Shown: piece by piece, positions 26,537-34,704 of the stretch | How positions within the stretch are numbered: position 1 is the first letter of the stretch | Layout of the letters: each line of letters begins with the position of its first letter | Origin: Acidobacteriota bacterium | Lineage (GTDB): Bacteria > Acidobacteriota > Terriglobia > Bryobacterales > Bryobacteraceae | NCBI GenBank assembly: GCA_003223115.1 | Contig: QHXW01000383.1 | Location: forward strand, 1-44,834 | Reading direction: 5' to 3' | Length of the DNA stretch: 44,834 nucleotides | Notes under the pieces: generated by a model | What the model was told of the DNA's origin: nothing | The model's input: the letters and a program-made list of their open reading frames with translations, nothing else | The model's database searches: none | Made by a program: the position numbers and the translations under genes

Positions 26537-27268
26537 GTGAACTTGTTCGTTGGAATTGTGGCGCCTATCTGTCTGATTTCGACCTCAATTAACCTGGAAG
26601 CTGCTACACGACCCGCCAAGCACAGAACACTGAAACACTCTGCCAAAGCCTGCCGCACGAGTCTCGATCAATGTCCTGACCAGGGGTGCGGCGGTGGAGA
26701 TGCAAAATTGAACGTCAAGAAAAACCGCACCGATGCGCCAGCAGGAGCGATTGAGTCCTGGACGTTTGAAGAAATCATGCACGTGGAAGACGAGCGGCCG
26801 ACATCCTGGCAAACCGGCCAGGATCGTACGGTGGTTGAGGAGTTGGGCGAGGACACGCCTATCGCGCTGGTTGGCTATATGATCGGCGCGCATCCGGGAT
26901 CTCCGGAGACCTGTAATTGCAAGCTATCGGGCGAAGACAACAACGACTACCACATCAACCTGGTCGAACACAAAGGCGATCGGTCCAGCAGTTCGGTGGT
27001 GGTCGAAATGACGCCGCGGGTGCGATTGAAACATGCCAACTGGAAACTGGACAAGCTGACCGGCCGGCTGGACAACAGCAACCCTCCCGTGGTGCGAGTG
27101 ACGGGGTACCTTCTGTTCGACAGCGAGCATGTGAGCCGCAGCGGAGGAGAACGCGAGACCATCTGGGAGGTTCACCCCGTAATCAAGCTTGAATTCTGCA
27201 CGAGCGGTGACGATCCCGCTACTTGCGAATCGAGCGGCACCTGGCAATCGCTGGATGATGTGGAGTAG
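26537..27268 (+). CDS. Hypothetical exported protein
   Basis: The 243-residue product starts at GTG 26537. It has a likely signal peptide (MNLFVGIVAPICLISTSINLEAA) and a basic, Cys-containing linker (CRTSLDQCPDQGCGGG). A beta-rich domain follows with NNDYHINLVEHKGDRSSSSV, then RVTGYLLFDSEHVS and TIWEVHPVIKLEFC. The last two blocks resemble an OB-fold-like domain seen in many secreted hypothetical proteins, where 'VRVTGWL.FD.EH...R.T.WEIHP' recurs; no function is established. The frame is intact although the next two genes downstream are broken. A GGAAAGAGGA about 20 bases upstream is a poor ribosome site. Confidence 0.65.
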   Translation: MNLFVGIVAPICLISTSINLEAATRPAKHRTLKHSAKACRTSLDQCPDQGCGGGDAKLNVKKNRTDAPAGAIESWTFEEIMHVEDERPTSWQTGQDRTVVEELGEDTPIALVGYMIGAHPGSPETCNCKLSGEDNNDYHINLVEHKGDRSSSSVVVEMTPRVRLKHANWKLDKLTGRLDNSNPPVVRVTGYLLFDSEHVSRSGGERETIWEVHPVIKLEFCTSGDDPATCESSGTWQSLDDVE

Positions 27269-27351
27269 GAAGTCACGAGGCAGCAGACAGGAGATCAGAA
27301 GTCTGAAGATAAGCGAAGATAAGAATGAACTTGAACTCAGGCGTTCGACAC

Positions 27352-27400
27352 GACGTGAAGAGTCAGGAGGAGTGAAGAGTCGGGAGGCGTGTAGGACAGG
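27352..27400. repeat. Purine-rich AGGAG/AGAGTC low-complexity tract
   Basis: This stretch repeats GAAGAGTCAGGAG and GTGAAGAGTCGGGAG. Similar tracts lie at 27270-27300, 31170-31200 and 33664-33732. The gap 27269-27507 holds no gene that I can support. Confidence 0.45.
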
Positions 27401-27507
27401 GCGCAAGAATAGCACATATTCATTCGTCGAGCATCGGCCGTTGAGCGGTTTAGCGGTTTGGCTATTCCTCGAGGGATCTGAGGGGCGTGAGCGCGCTCCA
27501 GCTAGAT

Positions 27508-28019
27508 TACTTACGTCTCGGGAGGAGCCGCGCGAAATGTTGGTGGAGTTGTATCGCCGACGATGGGATATCGAGTTGGACATTCGATCTCTGAAGCAGA
27601 CCTTGCGGATGCACAGTCTCAGCGCGCAGACGCCGGAGATGGCGGAAAAGGAACTGCTGCTGGCAATCGCCGGTCATAATTTGGTGCGCAGCGTGCAGAT
27701 GCAGGCGGCCCGCGAGGCAGATCTGGAGCCGCGAAGGTTGAGCTTCTCCCGCGTACAGGCAGTCGTGATGACTGCCTTGCCGCGCTTGGCCACTCTCACC
27801 GGATGCGACGGAATGGGAAGCAGAATACAAACGAGTGTTGGGTTGAGCGGCGCAGGGCAAACTCCCGAACCGAACCCGCCAGCGATCCTATCCGCGAGCC
27901 GTCTGGGGGACAGGGTCGACGTTTCCCAAACACAAGCGTAAGGAGCCGACTTCGGCTCACCATCCGAAAGGCGGCAAATGACTTCGTTCAGCAAAGTAAG
28001 TGGCATTGGGCTAAAGCCC
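27508..28019 (+). pseudogene. IS4-family transposase, C-terminal relic
   Basis: The readable segment starts EEPREMLVELYRRRWDIELDIRSLKQTL, the YREK-containing last part of an IS4-type DDE transposase, and continues through AEKELLLAIAGHNLVRSVQM. Near 27805 the frame changes. The remaining C-terminus, AAQGKLPNRTRQRSYPRAVW and FPKHKRKEPTSA, is read in another frame after a TGA at 27844-27846 and ends at 27979-27981. The N-terminal two-thirds and the first catalytic Asp residues are gone. A perfect short hairpin GGGCT-AA-AGCCC (28008-28019) lies at the presumed element end, immediately before VWFA coding sequence. Confidence 0.75.
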
Positions 28020-28026
28020 GCGCCAC

Positions 28027-29553
28027 CACAGTCATGGACAAGCATGGCCGCCCGGTTACCGGTCTCGAGCGCGAGTTGTCGGAATTGCGCGTGGACGGCA
28101 AGCCCGTTCAAATTACGCGGTCGACGAAATCTTGGACCAGAGCAAGCCGGCTGAAACGGCGCGGCCGGTCGAGCCCAACGTGCTGACGAACCTGCCGCCG
28201 GACCAAGCTGTGGCGCGGAGCTGGGTGATCCTGCTGGTGGATCTGATCAATACCTCGCTTGAAGACCGCGTCGACCTGCGCCGGCAGCTCATGAAGTTCC
28301 TATCGAAAGATCTGCGTCCCGATCAGCAGATTGCGATTTACGCGCTGGCCAACTCATTGATCGTTCTGCATCCCTTCAGCGGCGACCAGACCTCGCTGGC
28401 GCGTGCTGCGTCGCGGCTAATGCACGAAAAAGGAGCGCCACCCCCGCCGGCGGGCTTTGGATTTCTGGGCGGCGTTCCGGCCCCGGTAGCCGGAGTGATC
28501 TCGGCACCGCCGGGCGGCATAGCCTCGGTAACATCACCGGGCGCGCCCACCGGCCCCGAAGAACCTCTGGCGAATTTTGTGATGCGCGGCGAATGGCAGA
28601 TGACGAATTTTACGAACCGCACGCGCGCGGCAAACACGCTGCTCCAATTCCGTCAATTGGCGCGTTCATTGTGGGGGGGTATCAGGCAAAAAAGCTGTGT
28701 TGTGGCTGACGGCCGACGCTTCGCCGCTCAATCCCACGCTGATGCACGAGACGGTGCTCAACGACGCCGCATCGGAGACATTGCGCGTGGGGTGGCGCGA
28801 AATCGCGAGCACGTATGAAGCGTTCCACAGCGCCGGCGTCACGGTGTATCCGGTGGACATCCGCGGCATCGTCAACCCGGGCCTAGCGAACGCTAGGGAA
28901 GCCGGCTCGCGCACCGACGTCATGCAGAGCCTGGGGCAGACCCAGCCATGGGATCAGAGCCCTTATTCCTCCACCACCAGCAGGCGTCAGGGCGAAGCGG
29001 CCAATGCACTGATGGCCATGGAAACGGCCGCGGTCGAAATCGGCGGCGAGGTCTTTCGCGGTTTGAACGAGTTGAGCGATTTGTTGGACCGCGCGCAACA
29101 ACGTTGGTCGAGCTATTACGTTCACTCCGGAGCCTGAATCACGGCCGGTGCCGGCATATCATCACATCGAGGTGAAGGTGGCGCGCCGCGGGACGCACGT
29201 GCTCTACCGGCGCGGCTACACCACCAGACCCGAAAGCGCGATTGAGTCGAAGGAAGAATTCGAGGCTGATGCCCTTCGGCACAAAAGATACAAGCCGGCG
29301 CTTTCTGCTCAGCATCAGCGGGCGTGCCGTGCGCCACAACGATGCCGCCGATGGCGCACATTACAACTTTTCGATTTTCATCATCCTGAAAGATTCGCGC
29401 GGCAAGGTGATTTCGAGTCTTGGCGACAAAGTGGACAAGACGTTCTCACTGGAGCAGGCAGCCAAGATTGAAAGAACCGGCTTCAGCTACCCGGCACAGC
29501 TCAATGCACCGGGCGGCGAGACATCGTTCGCCAGGATCATCGTGCGGCGATAA
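28027..29553 (+). pseudogene. Broken VWFA-related domain protein
   Basis: The protein is an acidobacterial 'VWFA-related' type exported protein. MDKHGRPVTGLERE and ELRVDGKPVQIT come from the N-terminal domain; RSWVILLVDLINTSLEDRVDLRRQL is the VWA strand and helix; GVTVYPVDIRGIVNP, RAQQRWSSYYV...TPEPESRPVPAYHHIEVKVARRG and HYNFSIFIILKDSRGKVI follow in order. The pieces lie in at least four frames, with shifts near 28110, at a G7 run near 28670, near 29117 and near 29275. The signal peptide and start are missing because the IS4 relic directly precedes residue-level similarity. Intact relatives are thought to act outside the cytoplasm, with no proven function. The 29554-29719 gap is empty. Confidence 0.75.
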
Positions 29554-29719
29554 TCTCAGCGGTCACCTGGGTACTCTCACGCTGCAGGTGGCGAATAACA
29601 TAACTGAAGACCTAACAACGCAGCCGGGTCTAAGATTGGATACCCTTCAAGGTCACACGATCCCGAATCGACCCGCCTCGCCGCATCTCATATGAAGTGG
29701 GCGTCGTATACTGAGGCTC

Positions 29720-31165
29720 GTGAACGACGCCTTTAGCCGCAGAGAACTTTTCAAGCTGGCGGCCGCGCCCTTAATTAGAGCCTCAACTTTGAGTGCGCAA
29801 CCGGCTAGCGCGCATCTCAAAGCCGGCACGGCCAAAATCGATATCACACCAGACCGTCCGCGCCTCTGCGCGAGCGGTGACAAGCCGGATCCACCTGCCG
29901 CTTATGCCCGCCTGCATTCCCGCGTGCTGACGCTGTTCGATGGCGCGCGGCGCATCGTCTTCGTCAATTACGATCTCAATTGTCTGGACGTGGCGACGCC
30001 CATTCTGCGTGAGCGTGTGGAGCGCGAGCTAGGCATTCCGCCGCCGTATCTGGTGCTGCTGGCCACGCACAATCACCAGGGGCCCATTCAGATTGCCGCA
30101 TCGAACTTCGATTACGGAAGAGAGCTGGCGGAAAAAATCTTCGGCGCCATTCACGAGGCCATCACCGACGAAGACGGGCCGGTGGACTTGCTGTTTGGCC
30201 AGGGCTACGCGTACCTGACGCGAACACAGCGCAGTTATCCGCCCGATTACGAACTCCAGGTGCTCAAAGTAATGCGTGGCGGGCGAGTGGCGGCGCTGCT
30301 GTTCAACTATCCGACGCATCCGCAGCTTGGGCCTCGAAAAGTTTACGGTGCCTCACATCCAGGCTTTGCCATGGAGGAGTTGGAAGAGAAGGTTCCGGGC
30401 GCAGTGGCGATTTATGCCGATGCCTGTGGCGGCAACCAGTACACGCTGGCGCCCGAGGGAACAACGGATTTTCTGGCCGCCTGTAAAGCCCGCGGACATC
30501 AACAGGCACAGGCGGCGCTCGAGATTGCGAACGGCAAGCTGGAAGAAATCGGCGGGCCGATTGAGAGCCGCCTCGAGCTCATAGATTTGCCGCTCGATGA
30601 TCCAATCCCTTACCACCGCGCGCTCGAGCTGGCGCGAGACGTGCCCATGAAGGCGGGATTGCGGCCGTTTCCCGATCCGCTGCGCGACACCAACTGGATC
30701 CGGCAACTGGTGCGGCATTATAAGGAATCAATTCCGTTTCCCAAGCGCATTTCCGAATGCGTCTGCACCGACGAGGAATTTCTGGTGAAGCAGCTCTCGA
30801 CGCCGCGCAAATATCCATGCCGCTTTGTCGAAGTGCTGGGCGCGCAATTGGGCCGGCTCACGCTGGTCGCCATTCAGGGCGAGCCGCTGGCGCAGATCGG
30901 CATGCGCATCAAAGAAGTACTGCGGCAACGCGGGCCGGCGATGGTGTTCGGCTATTTCGCCGAGCACAACCTCTACATACCGACGCGGGAAAACGTGCGC
31001 TTGGATCTGTATCAGGCACAGGCGCTGCGGGTGCAGTACACCTGCCCGGTGGGCTGGTCGCTGGATGTCGAAGAGGAGATGCTGAAGGGCGCGCTTACGG
31101 TGGTGGGCGCCAAGCCGTGGATGGATCCGCGCGAGCAGAAGAGCTATCCGCTCAGGCGGGGGTGA
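29720..31165 (+). CDS. Tat-exported neutral ceramidase-like protein
   Basis: The 481-residue product starts with a twin-arginine-type leader (FSRRELFKLAAAPLIRASTLSAQ). The body matches the N-terminal domain of neutral/alkaline ceramidases: KAGTAKIDITPD near the start, VFVNYDLNCLD, then LATHNHQGPI with His117 and His119 in the place of the zinc-binding HTHSGP motif, and FNYPTHPQLGP and YADACGGNQY further on. Family members hydrolyse N-acyl-sphingosine; here HNHQGP replaces HTHSGP and the C-terminal ceramidase domain is absent, so the substrate may be different. The GTG at 29720 places the RR motif nine residues in. The gene is alone, followed by a 190-base gap with a purine-rich repeat. Confidence 0.75.
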   Translation: MNDAFSRRELFKLAAAPLIRASTLSAQPASAHLKAGTAKIDITPDRPRLCASGDKPDPPAAYARLHSRVLTLFDGARRIVFVNYDLNCLDVATPILRERVERELGIPPPYLVLLATHNHQGPIQIAASNFDYGRELAEKIFGAIHEAITDEDGPVDLLFGQGYAYLTRTQRSYPPDYELQVLKVMRGGRVAALLFNYPTHPQLGPRKVYGASHPGFAMEELEEKVPGAVAIYADACGGNQYTLAPEGTTDFLAACKARGHQQAQAALEIANGKLEEIGGPIESRLELIDLPLDDPIPYHRALELARDVPMKAGLRPFPDPLRDTNWIRQLVRHYKESIPFPKRISECVCTDEEFLVKQLSTPRKYPCRFVEVLGAQLGRLTLVAIQGEPLAQIGMRIKEVLRQRGPAMVFGYFAEHNLYIPTRENVRLDLYQAQALRVQYTCPVGWSLDVEEEMLKGALTVVGAKPWMDPREQKSYPLRRG

Positions 31166-31358
31166 GTGATACAGGAGTCCGAAGCCAGGAGCCAGCAGTC
31201 AGCCATGCCTCCGGCGGTGCCGGATTGAACAGCCTGTGACTTCGACCGCAGCCAACTACCGGCCTCCCGCGCCGCAGTTTTTGGGGAGACAGCCGATGTT
31301 GGAAATAAACGGCTTGACTGGAAGTCACAGACCAGGAGGGACGGCAATCAGGAGCCCG

Positions 31359-31547
31359 TTATCCCAGCCGCACTTTACCCCTCTTGATGATTCGGTCGTC
31401 GGCAGTCAGCAATCGTAACCCGGGACACCGGGCCGTGGCTACGATGATTTGGTCGGCCGGGTCCTGGTGGAACCCATCTCCCAGGCGGACGCTTTCGAGC
31501 GCAATGCGCGCGGAGACTGGAAATATCGATACCAGCGGATTCCGCTC
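31359..31547 (-). pseudogene. PIN-domain toxin, C-terminal half only
   Basis: Sixty-two codons in the minus strand read IFPVSARIALESVRLGDGFH, then QDPADQIIVATARCPGLRLL and TADDRIIKRGKV, ending in TAA at 31359-31361. The DPADQIIVATA block and the following LLTADDRI are the C-terminal active-site half of PIN-domain RNase toxins (VapC type), which hold two of the four acidic metal ligands. A TAG at 31551-31553 closes the frame upstream and the N-terminal half with the first acidic residue is missing. It follows a Phd-type antitoxin gene on the same strand, so this was once a complete toxin-antitoxin pair. Confidence 0.7.
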
Positions 31548-31676
31548 TAGCTAGTGTTCTGTGTCAGAAGTTTTTGTAACGTGACCGTATTAAGTACAGC
31601 GGCTCGGAAACTGCTGGGAGAACGGAGGCGTCTCGGCTGATGCGTTGAGACGGTGCCTGGGCAGAAGCGTGTGGCT
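31548..31676. other. Unrelated insert between antitoxin and toxin relic
   Basis: About 130 bases separate the antitoxin stop from the toxin remnant. They contain CTAGTGTTCTGTGTCAGAAG followed by TTTTTGTAACGTG, which looks like the end of an insertion sequence, but there is no paired end. The insert may be what replaced the N-terminal half of the toxin gene. Confidence 0.3.
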
Positions 31677-31901
31677 TCAAGCGCCTGTATGGACAGAGAA
31701 ATGGACGATGTCGCCCCGCGCCCGCACAACGGACTTCCAGCTTCCACGTAGCCGGTTGACTGGCTTGGCAATCGGCACCACGCGCGCAATCGGGTGGCCG
31801 CGTTTGGTAATGGTCAGGCTGCTGCCTTCGGCGGCGATATCGTCCAGCAGGCGCAAGCATTTGGCTTTGAACTCGCTTGCCGGAACGATAGCCTCCTTCA
31901 T
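31677..31901 (-). CDS. Phd/YefM-type antitoxin
   Basis: The 74-residue protein begins MKEAIVPASEFKAKCLRLLDD and continues TKRGHPIARVVPI, the compact Phd/YefM fold that binds the operator and, through its C-terminus, the toxin. The C-terminal RGSWKSVVRARGDIVHFSVH would be the toxin-neutralising segment. The gene is intact while its toxin partner is truncated, an arrangement expected when a TA module is dying. A GGGGAG touches the ATG, which is too close for an ideal ribosome site. An operator-like repeat lies just upstream. Confidence 0.8.
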   Translation of the reverse strand: MKEAIVPASEFKAKCLRLLDDIAAEGSSLTITKRGHPIARVVPIAKPVNRLRGSWKSVVRARGDIVHFSVHTGA

Positions 31902-31917
31902 CTCCCCAGTTTATGTT

Positions 31918-31942
31918 TGACCATATGACCAGTCAGGTAGTC
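31918..31942 (-). promoter_or_regulatory. Operator-like TGAC/GTCA repeats before the antitoxin
   Basis: TGACCATATGACCAGTCAGG plus TAGTCA contains the inverted pair TGAC-CA-GTCA and two direct TGACC units seven bases apart, 17 bases upstream of the antitoxin start. Phd-type antitoxins repress their own promoters through such repeats, so this is the likely operator. It was inferred from position. Confidence 0.4.
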
Positions 31943-32042
31943 ATAGTCTGAGAAACGGCCCGGGGAAAAAGGGCCTGCACGAGGGCAGGTTGGCACGCGT
32001 CAACGTTTACAGAAGGCGAAGTATGTCTTTTCTGAGACTTAA

Positions 32043-33662
32043 ATGGCCACCGATCGCTTAAAGCTCCTGGATCCCCTGACCGAAACCGCCGATGCCCAGG
32101 CCATCGCCCAGCGCTACCGCTGCGAGTATGTGGACTTGCACGAAGCCTCCATCGACCATGAGTTGTTCCGCTCGATTCCGGTCGACTTGATGTTCCGCTA
32201 CAATTTCGTGCCCATGAGCGCACAGGACGGCTCGCTTGAGATCGCCATGGCCGACCCGCGCAATCTGACCATGGTCGACGAGCTGGCGCTGCTGCTCAAC
32301 AAGAAGCTGCGCATCAAGGTCGCCACCCTCTCTCAGATTTCCGAGCTGCTCAAGAAGACCGAGCAATCCCAGCGTGTGCTCGAAGAGGTGACCGAGGGTT
32401 TTGCCCTCGATGTGGTGGGCGACGAGGAGAACGCCGACGAGACGCTCTCCATCGACAAGCTCACCGCCGCCGATAGCGACATCGCGCCAGTCATCAAGCT
32501 GGTAGATACCACCATCTTCAACGCGCTCGAGCGCCGTGCGAGTGACATCCACATTGAATCGCGCGATCAGGAAGTGGCCATCAAGTACCGTATCGACGGC
32601 GTGCTGCACTACGCCATGCCGCCCATCGCCAAGGACTGGCACTCCACCATTCTTTCGCGCATCAAGGTCATGAGCGAGCTGGATATCGCCGAGCGGCGCG
32701 TGCCCCAGGACGGCCGGTTCCGGGTGCGCTACAAAGGCCGGCTGATCGATTTCCGCGTCTCCATCATGCCCACCATCTACGGTGAAGACGCCGTACTGCG
32801 TGTGCTGGACAAAGAATCGATGAGCGAAAAATTCGCCAAGCTCTCGCTCGATGTTGTGGGCTTCGCCGAATGGGACCTGGTAAAATTCCGCCGTTACATT
32901 ACCGAACCATACGGCATGGTGCTGGTTACGGGGCCCACGGGATCAGGCAAGACGACGACGCTTTACGCGGCGCTTTCGGAGATCAAGAACGACGAAGACA
33001 AGATCGTCACCATCGAAGACCCGGTGGAGTACCAGATCAAGGGCATCACGCAGATTCCGGTGAACGAGAAAAAAGGCCTGACCTTCGCGCGCGGACTGCG
33101 CTCCATCCTTCGTCACGACCCGGACAAGATCATGGTGGGCGAAATCCGCGACCAGGAGACCGCGCAGATCGCCATCAATGCGGCGCTCACCGGCCACCTG
33201 GTATTCACTACAGTGCACGCCAACAACGTGCTGGATGTGCTGGGCCGCTTTCTCAACATCGGCGTCGAGCCTTACAACTTCGTTTCGGCACTCAATTGCA
33301 TCCTGGCGCAGCGCCTGGTGCGAGTAACTTGCCAATTCTGCAAGAAGTCGGTCCAATATCCGGATAACTACCTGGTGGAGAGCGGCATGAATGTTGCCGA
33401 CTGGCGCGATGTGCCCTTTTACGAAGGCACGGGCTGCTTCGAGTGCGGCGGCACGGGATTCCGCGGGCGCACGGCCATTCATGAGTTGCTGGACCTCTCC
33501 GAGCGCATCCGCGAAATGATTCTGGCGAAGCGGCCGACGTCTGAAATCAAGCGCGTGGCCCGGGAAGAAGGCATGATCTTCTTGCGCGAAGCAGCGCTCG
33601 CCAAAGTAAAAAAAGGCGTGACCACACTGAAGGAAATCAACAAGGTCACGTTCATTGAGTAG
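32043..33662 (+). CDS. pilB: Type IV pilus / type II secretion assembly ATPase (PilB/GspE)
   Basis: The 539-residue protein has an N-terminal MshEN-like domain (AIAQRYRCEYVDLHE...FRYNFVPM...LEIAMADPRN). The secretion ATPase core follows: the Asp-box region ASDIHIES, Walker A GPTGSGKTTTLYAAL (about 296-310), Walker B with IMVGEIRDQETAQIA, and His-box HANNVL. A tetracysteine zinc site uses CQFC (about 431) and CFEC (about 465). It powers pilin extraction and assembly with PilC. It is the first gene of the pilus block; 146 bases with repeats separate it from pilM. It is slightly shorter than typical PilB (about 565). The ATG at 32043 has only a weak GAG-rich leader. Confidence 0.93.
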   Translation: MATDRLKLLDPLTETADAQAIAQRYRCEYVDLHEASIDHELFRSIPVDLMFRYNFVPMSAQDGSLEIAMADPRNLTMVDELALLLNKKLRIKVATLSQISELLKKTEQSQRVLEEVTEGFALDVVGDEENADETLSIDKLTAADSDIAPVIKLVDTTIFNALERRASDIHIESRDQEVAIKYRIDGVLHYAMPPIAKDWHSTILSRIKVMSELDIAERRVPQDGRFRVRYKGRLIDFRVSIMPTIYGEDAVLRVLDKESMSEKFAKLSLDVVGFAEWDLVKFRRYITEPYGMVLVTGPTGSGKTTTLYAALSEIKNDEDKIVTIEDPVEYQIKGITQIPVNEKKGLTFARGLRSILRHDPDKIMVGEIRDQETAQIAINAALTGHLVFTTVHANNVLDVLGRFLNIGVEPYNFVSALNCILAQRLVRVTCQFCKKSVQYPDNYLVESGMNVADWRDVPFYEGTGCFECGGTGFRGRTAIHELLDLSERIREMILAKRPTSEIKRVAREEGMIFLREAALAKVKKGVTTLKEINKVTFIE

Positions 33663-33663
33663 A

Positions 33664-33732
33664 AAAGGCAGGAGTCAGGAGTGAGGAGACAGGAGTCAGG
33701 AGACAGGAGTCAGGAGACGGGAGTCAAGAGAC
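33664..33732. repeat. AGGAGTCAGGAG-type purine-rich tandem tract
   Basis: Seven or so irregular copies of (GA)CAGGAGTCAGGAGA follow the pilB stop. Unit lengths of 7 and 14-15 bases recur, with single-base variation. The tract continues into the GC-rich repeat at 33733. Confidence 0.75.
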
Positions 33733-33806
33733 GCTCCCTAGCGGTCGCGGTTCAGAGGGAGCCGACGTGACTACTCCGCTCGCTCACGGTCGCGGCTCAG
33801 TGGCGG
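33733..33806. repeat. Dispersed intergenic repeat, copy 3 (inverted)
   Basis: CCGCTCGCTCACGGTCGCGG followed by CTCAGTGG (33777-33804) is the inverted form of the CACTGAGCCGCGACNGT...CGAGCGG repeat found at 3754-3780 and 16453. A related piece, CCCTAGCGGTCGCGGTTCAGAGGG, precedes it. It ends just before the pilM start. Confidence 0.6.
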
Positions 33807-33807
33807 T

Positions 33808-34701
33808 ATGAGTCTTTTGAGCACCATCTCGTCACTTTGGGGAGACCCGCCGCCGACGCTGGCCTTCGAGCTTTCAGAAGCCGGCATCGCCGTGGCGCGC
33901 ACCGGTAAGACACCTGAACTCGATTTCCGCGCGCTCGAGCCCGGTGTGATCTCGGTGTCGCCCCTGCGCGATAACATTCTCGAACCGGAAAAGCTCGCCG
34001 CAATTGTGAGGTCTCTGGCTCCGCCAAATGGCAGCCGCAAGCGACGCGACGCCGCATTGATCCTCCCTGATCTGTGCGCGCGGGTCTCGGTCCTGGATTT
34101 CGTCGACTTTCCCACTGATCCCAAAGAGCAGCTCTCGCTCATTCGTTTTCGCATGAAGAAGAGCGTGCCTTACGACGTGGAATCGGCGGCTCTCAATTAT
34201 TTTCCGCAAGCCGACGCCGAAAATGGCAAGAGATACGATGTAGTGGTTGCGGTAGTGCCACTCGAAATTGTGGTGCGCTATGAAGCGCCCTTCCGCGCGG
34301 CCGGCATCGAGCCGGGTTTTGTAACCACGTCGGCGCTTGCTGCGCTCGACCTGGTGGAAGAGAAAGACGTCATCGTGATGGCGAAGTTGAGCGGGCGCAT
34401 CCTGACCATCATGGCGCTGGTGCGCGGCGCAGTGAAGCTGGTGCGTTCGCTTGAACTCAGTGAAGTCGGGACCGCGGAGATCGCGTCGGATCTTTATCCG
34501 ACCTTCGTGTATCTGGAAGACAACTTCGGCGAAAAGGCCGTCAAGCTGCTGCTGGCGGGCTTCGGTGGACTGGAGGCCGAGGCTCGCGTGCGTTTTGAGA
34601 CGGAGTTGAATGTTCCAGTCGCGGTGCCACGCTCCGCGCTTGGTATCCCGACCGATAGCAATGTCGGCTTGCTGGGATATCTGGAGTCACTTGCAGGCTG
34701 A
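33808..34701 (+). CDS. pilM: PilM-like actin-fold pilus assembly protein
   Basis: The 297-residue protein has the PilM/GspL-cytoplasmic-domain order. LAFELSEAGIAVARTG is the first phosphate-loop-like strand, followed by ALILPDLCARVSVLDF, then PYDVESAALNYFP and VVVAVVPLEIVVRYEAPFRAAG, and VIVMAKLSGRILTIMALVRG. PilM binds the cytoplasmic tail of PilN and links it to the assembly ATPase. The N-terminal asparagine-rich tail that PilM grips would be on the following gene. The start is ATG 33808 with no clear ribosome site. It is separated from pilN by three bases. Confidence 0.8.
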   Translation: MSLLSTISSLWGDPPPTLAFELSEAGIAVARTGKTPELDFRALEPGVISVSPLRDNILEPEKLAAIVRSLAPPNGSRKRRDAALILPDLCARVSVLDFVDFPTDPKEQLSLIRFRMKKSVPYDVESAALNYFPQADAENGKRYDVVVAVVPLEIVVRYEAPFRAAGIEPGFVTTSALAALDLVEEKDVIVMAKLSGRILTIMALVRGAVKLVRSLELSEVGTAEIASDLYPTFVYLEDNFGEKAVKLLLAGFGGLEAEARVRFETELNVPVAVPRSALGIPTDSNVGLLGYLESLAG

Positions 34702-34704
34702 ATC

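Noticed and set aside
33664-33732. Possible CRISPR array in the AGGAGTCAGGAG repeats
   Set aside because: Units are 7-15 bases, directly adjacent and irregular, with no unique spacers and no cas genes.
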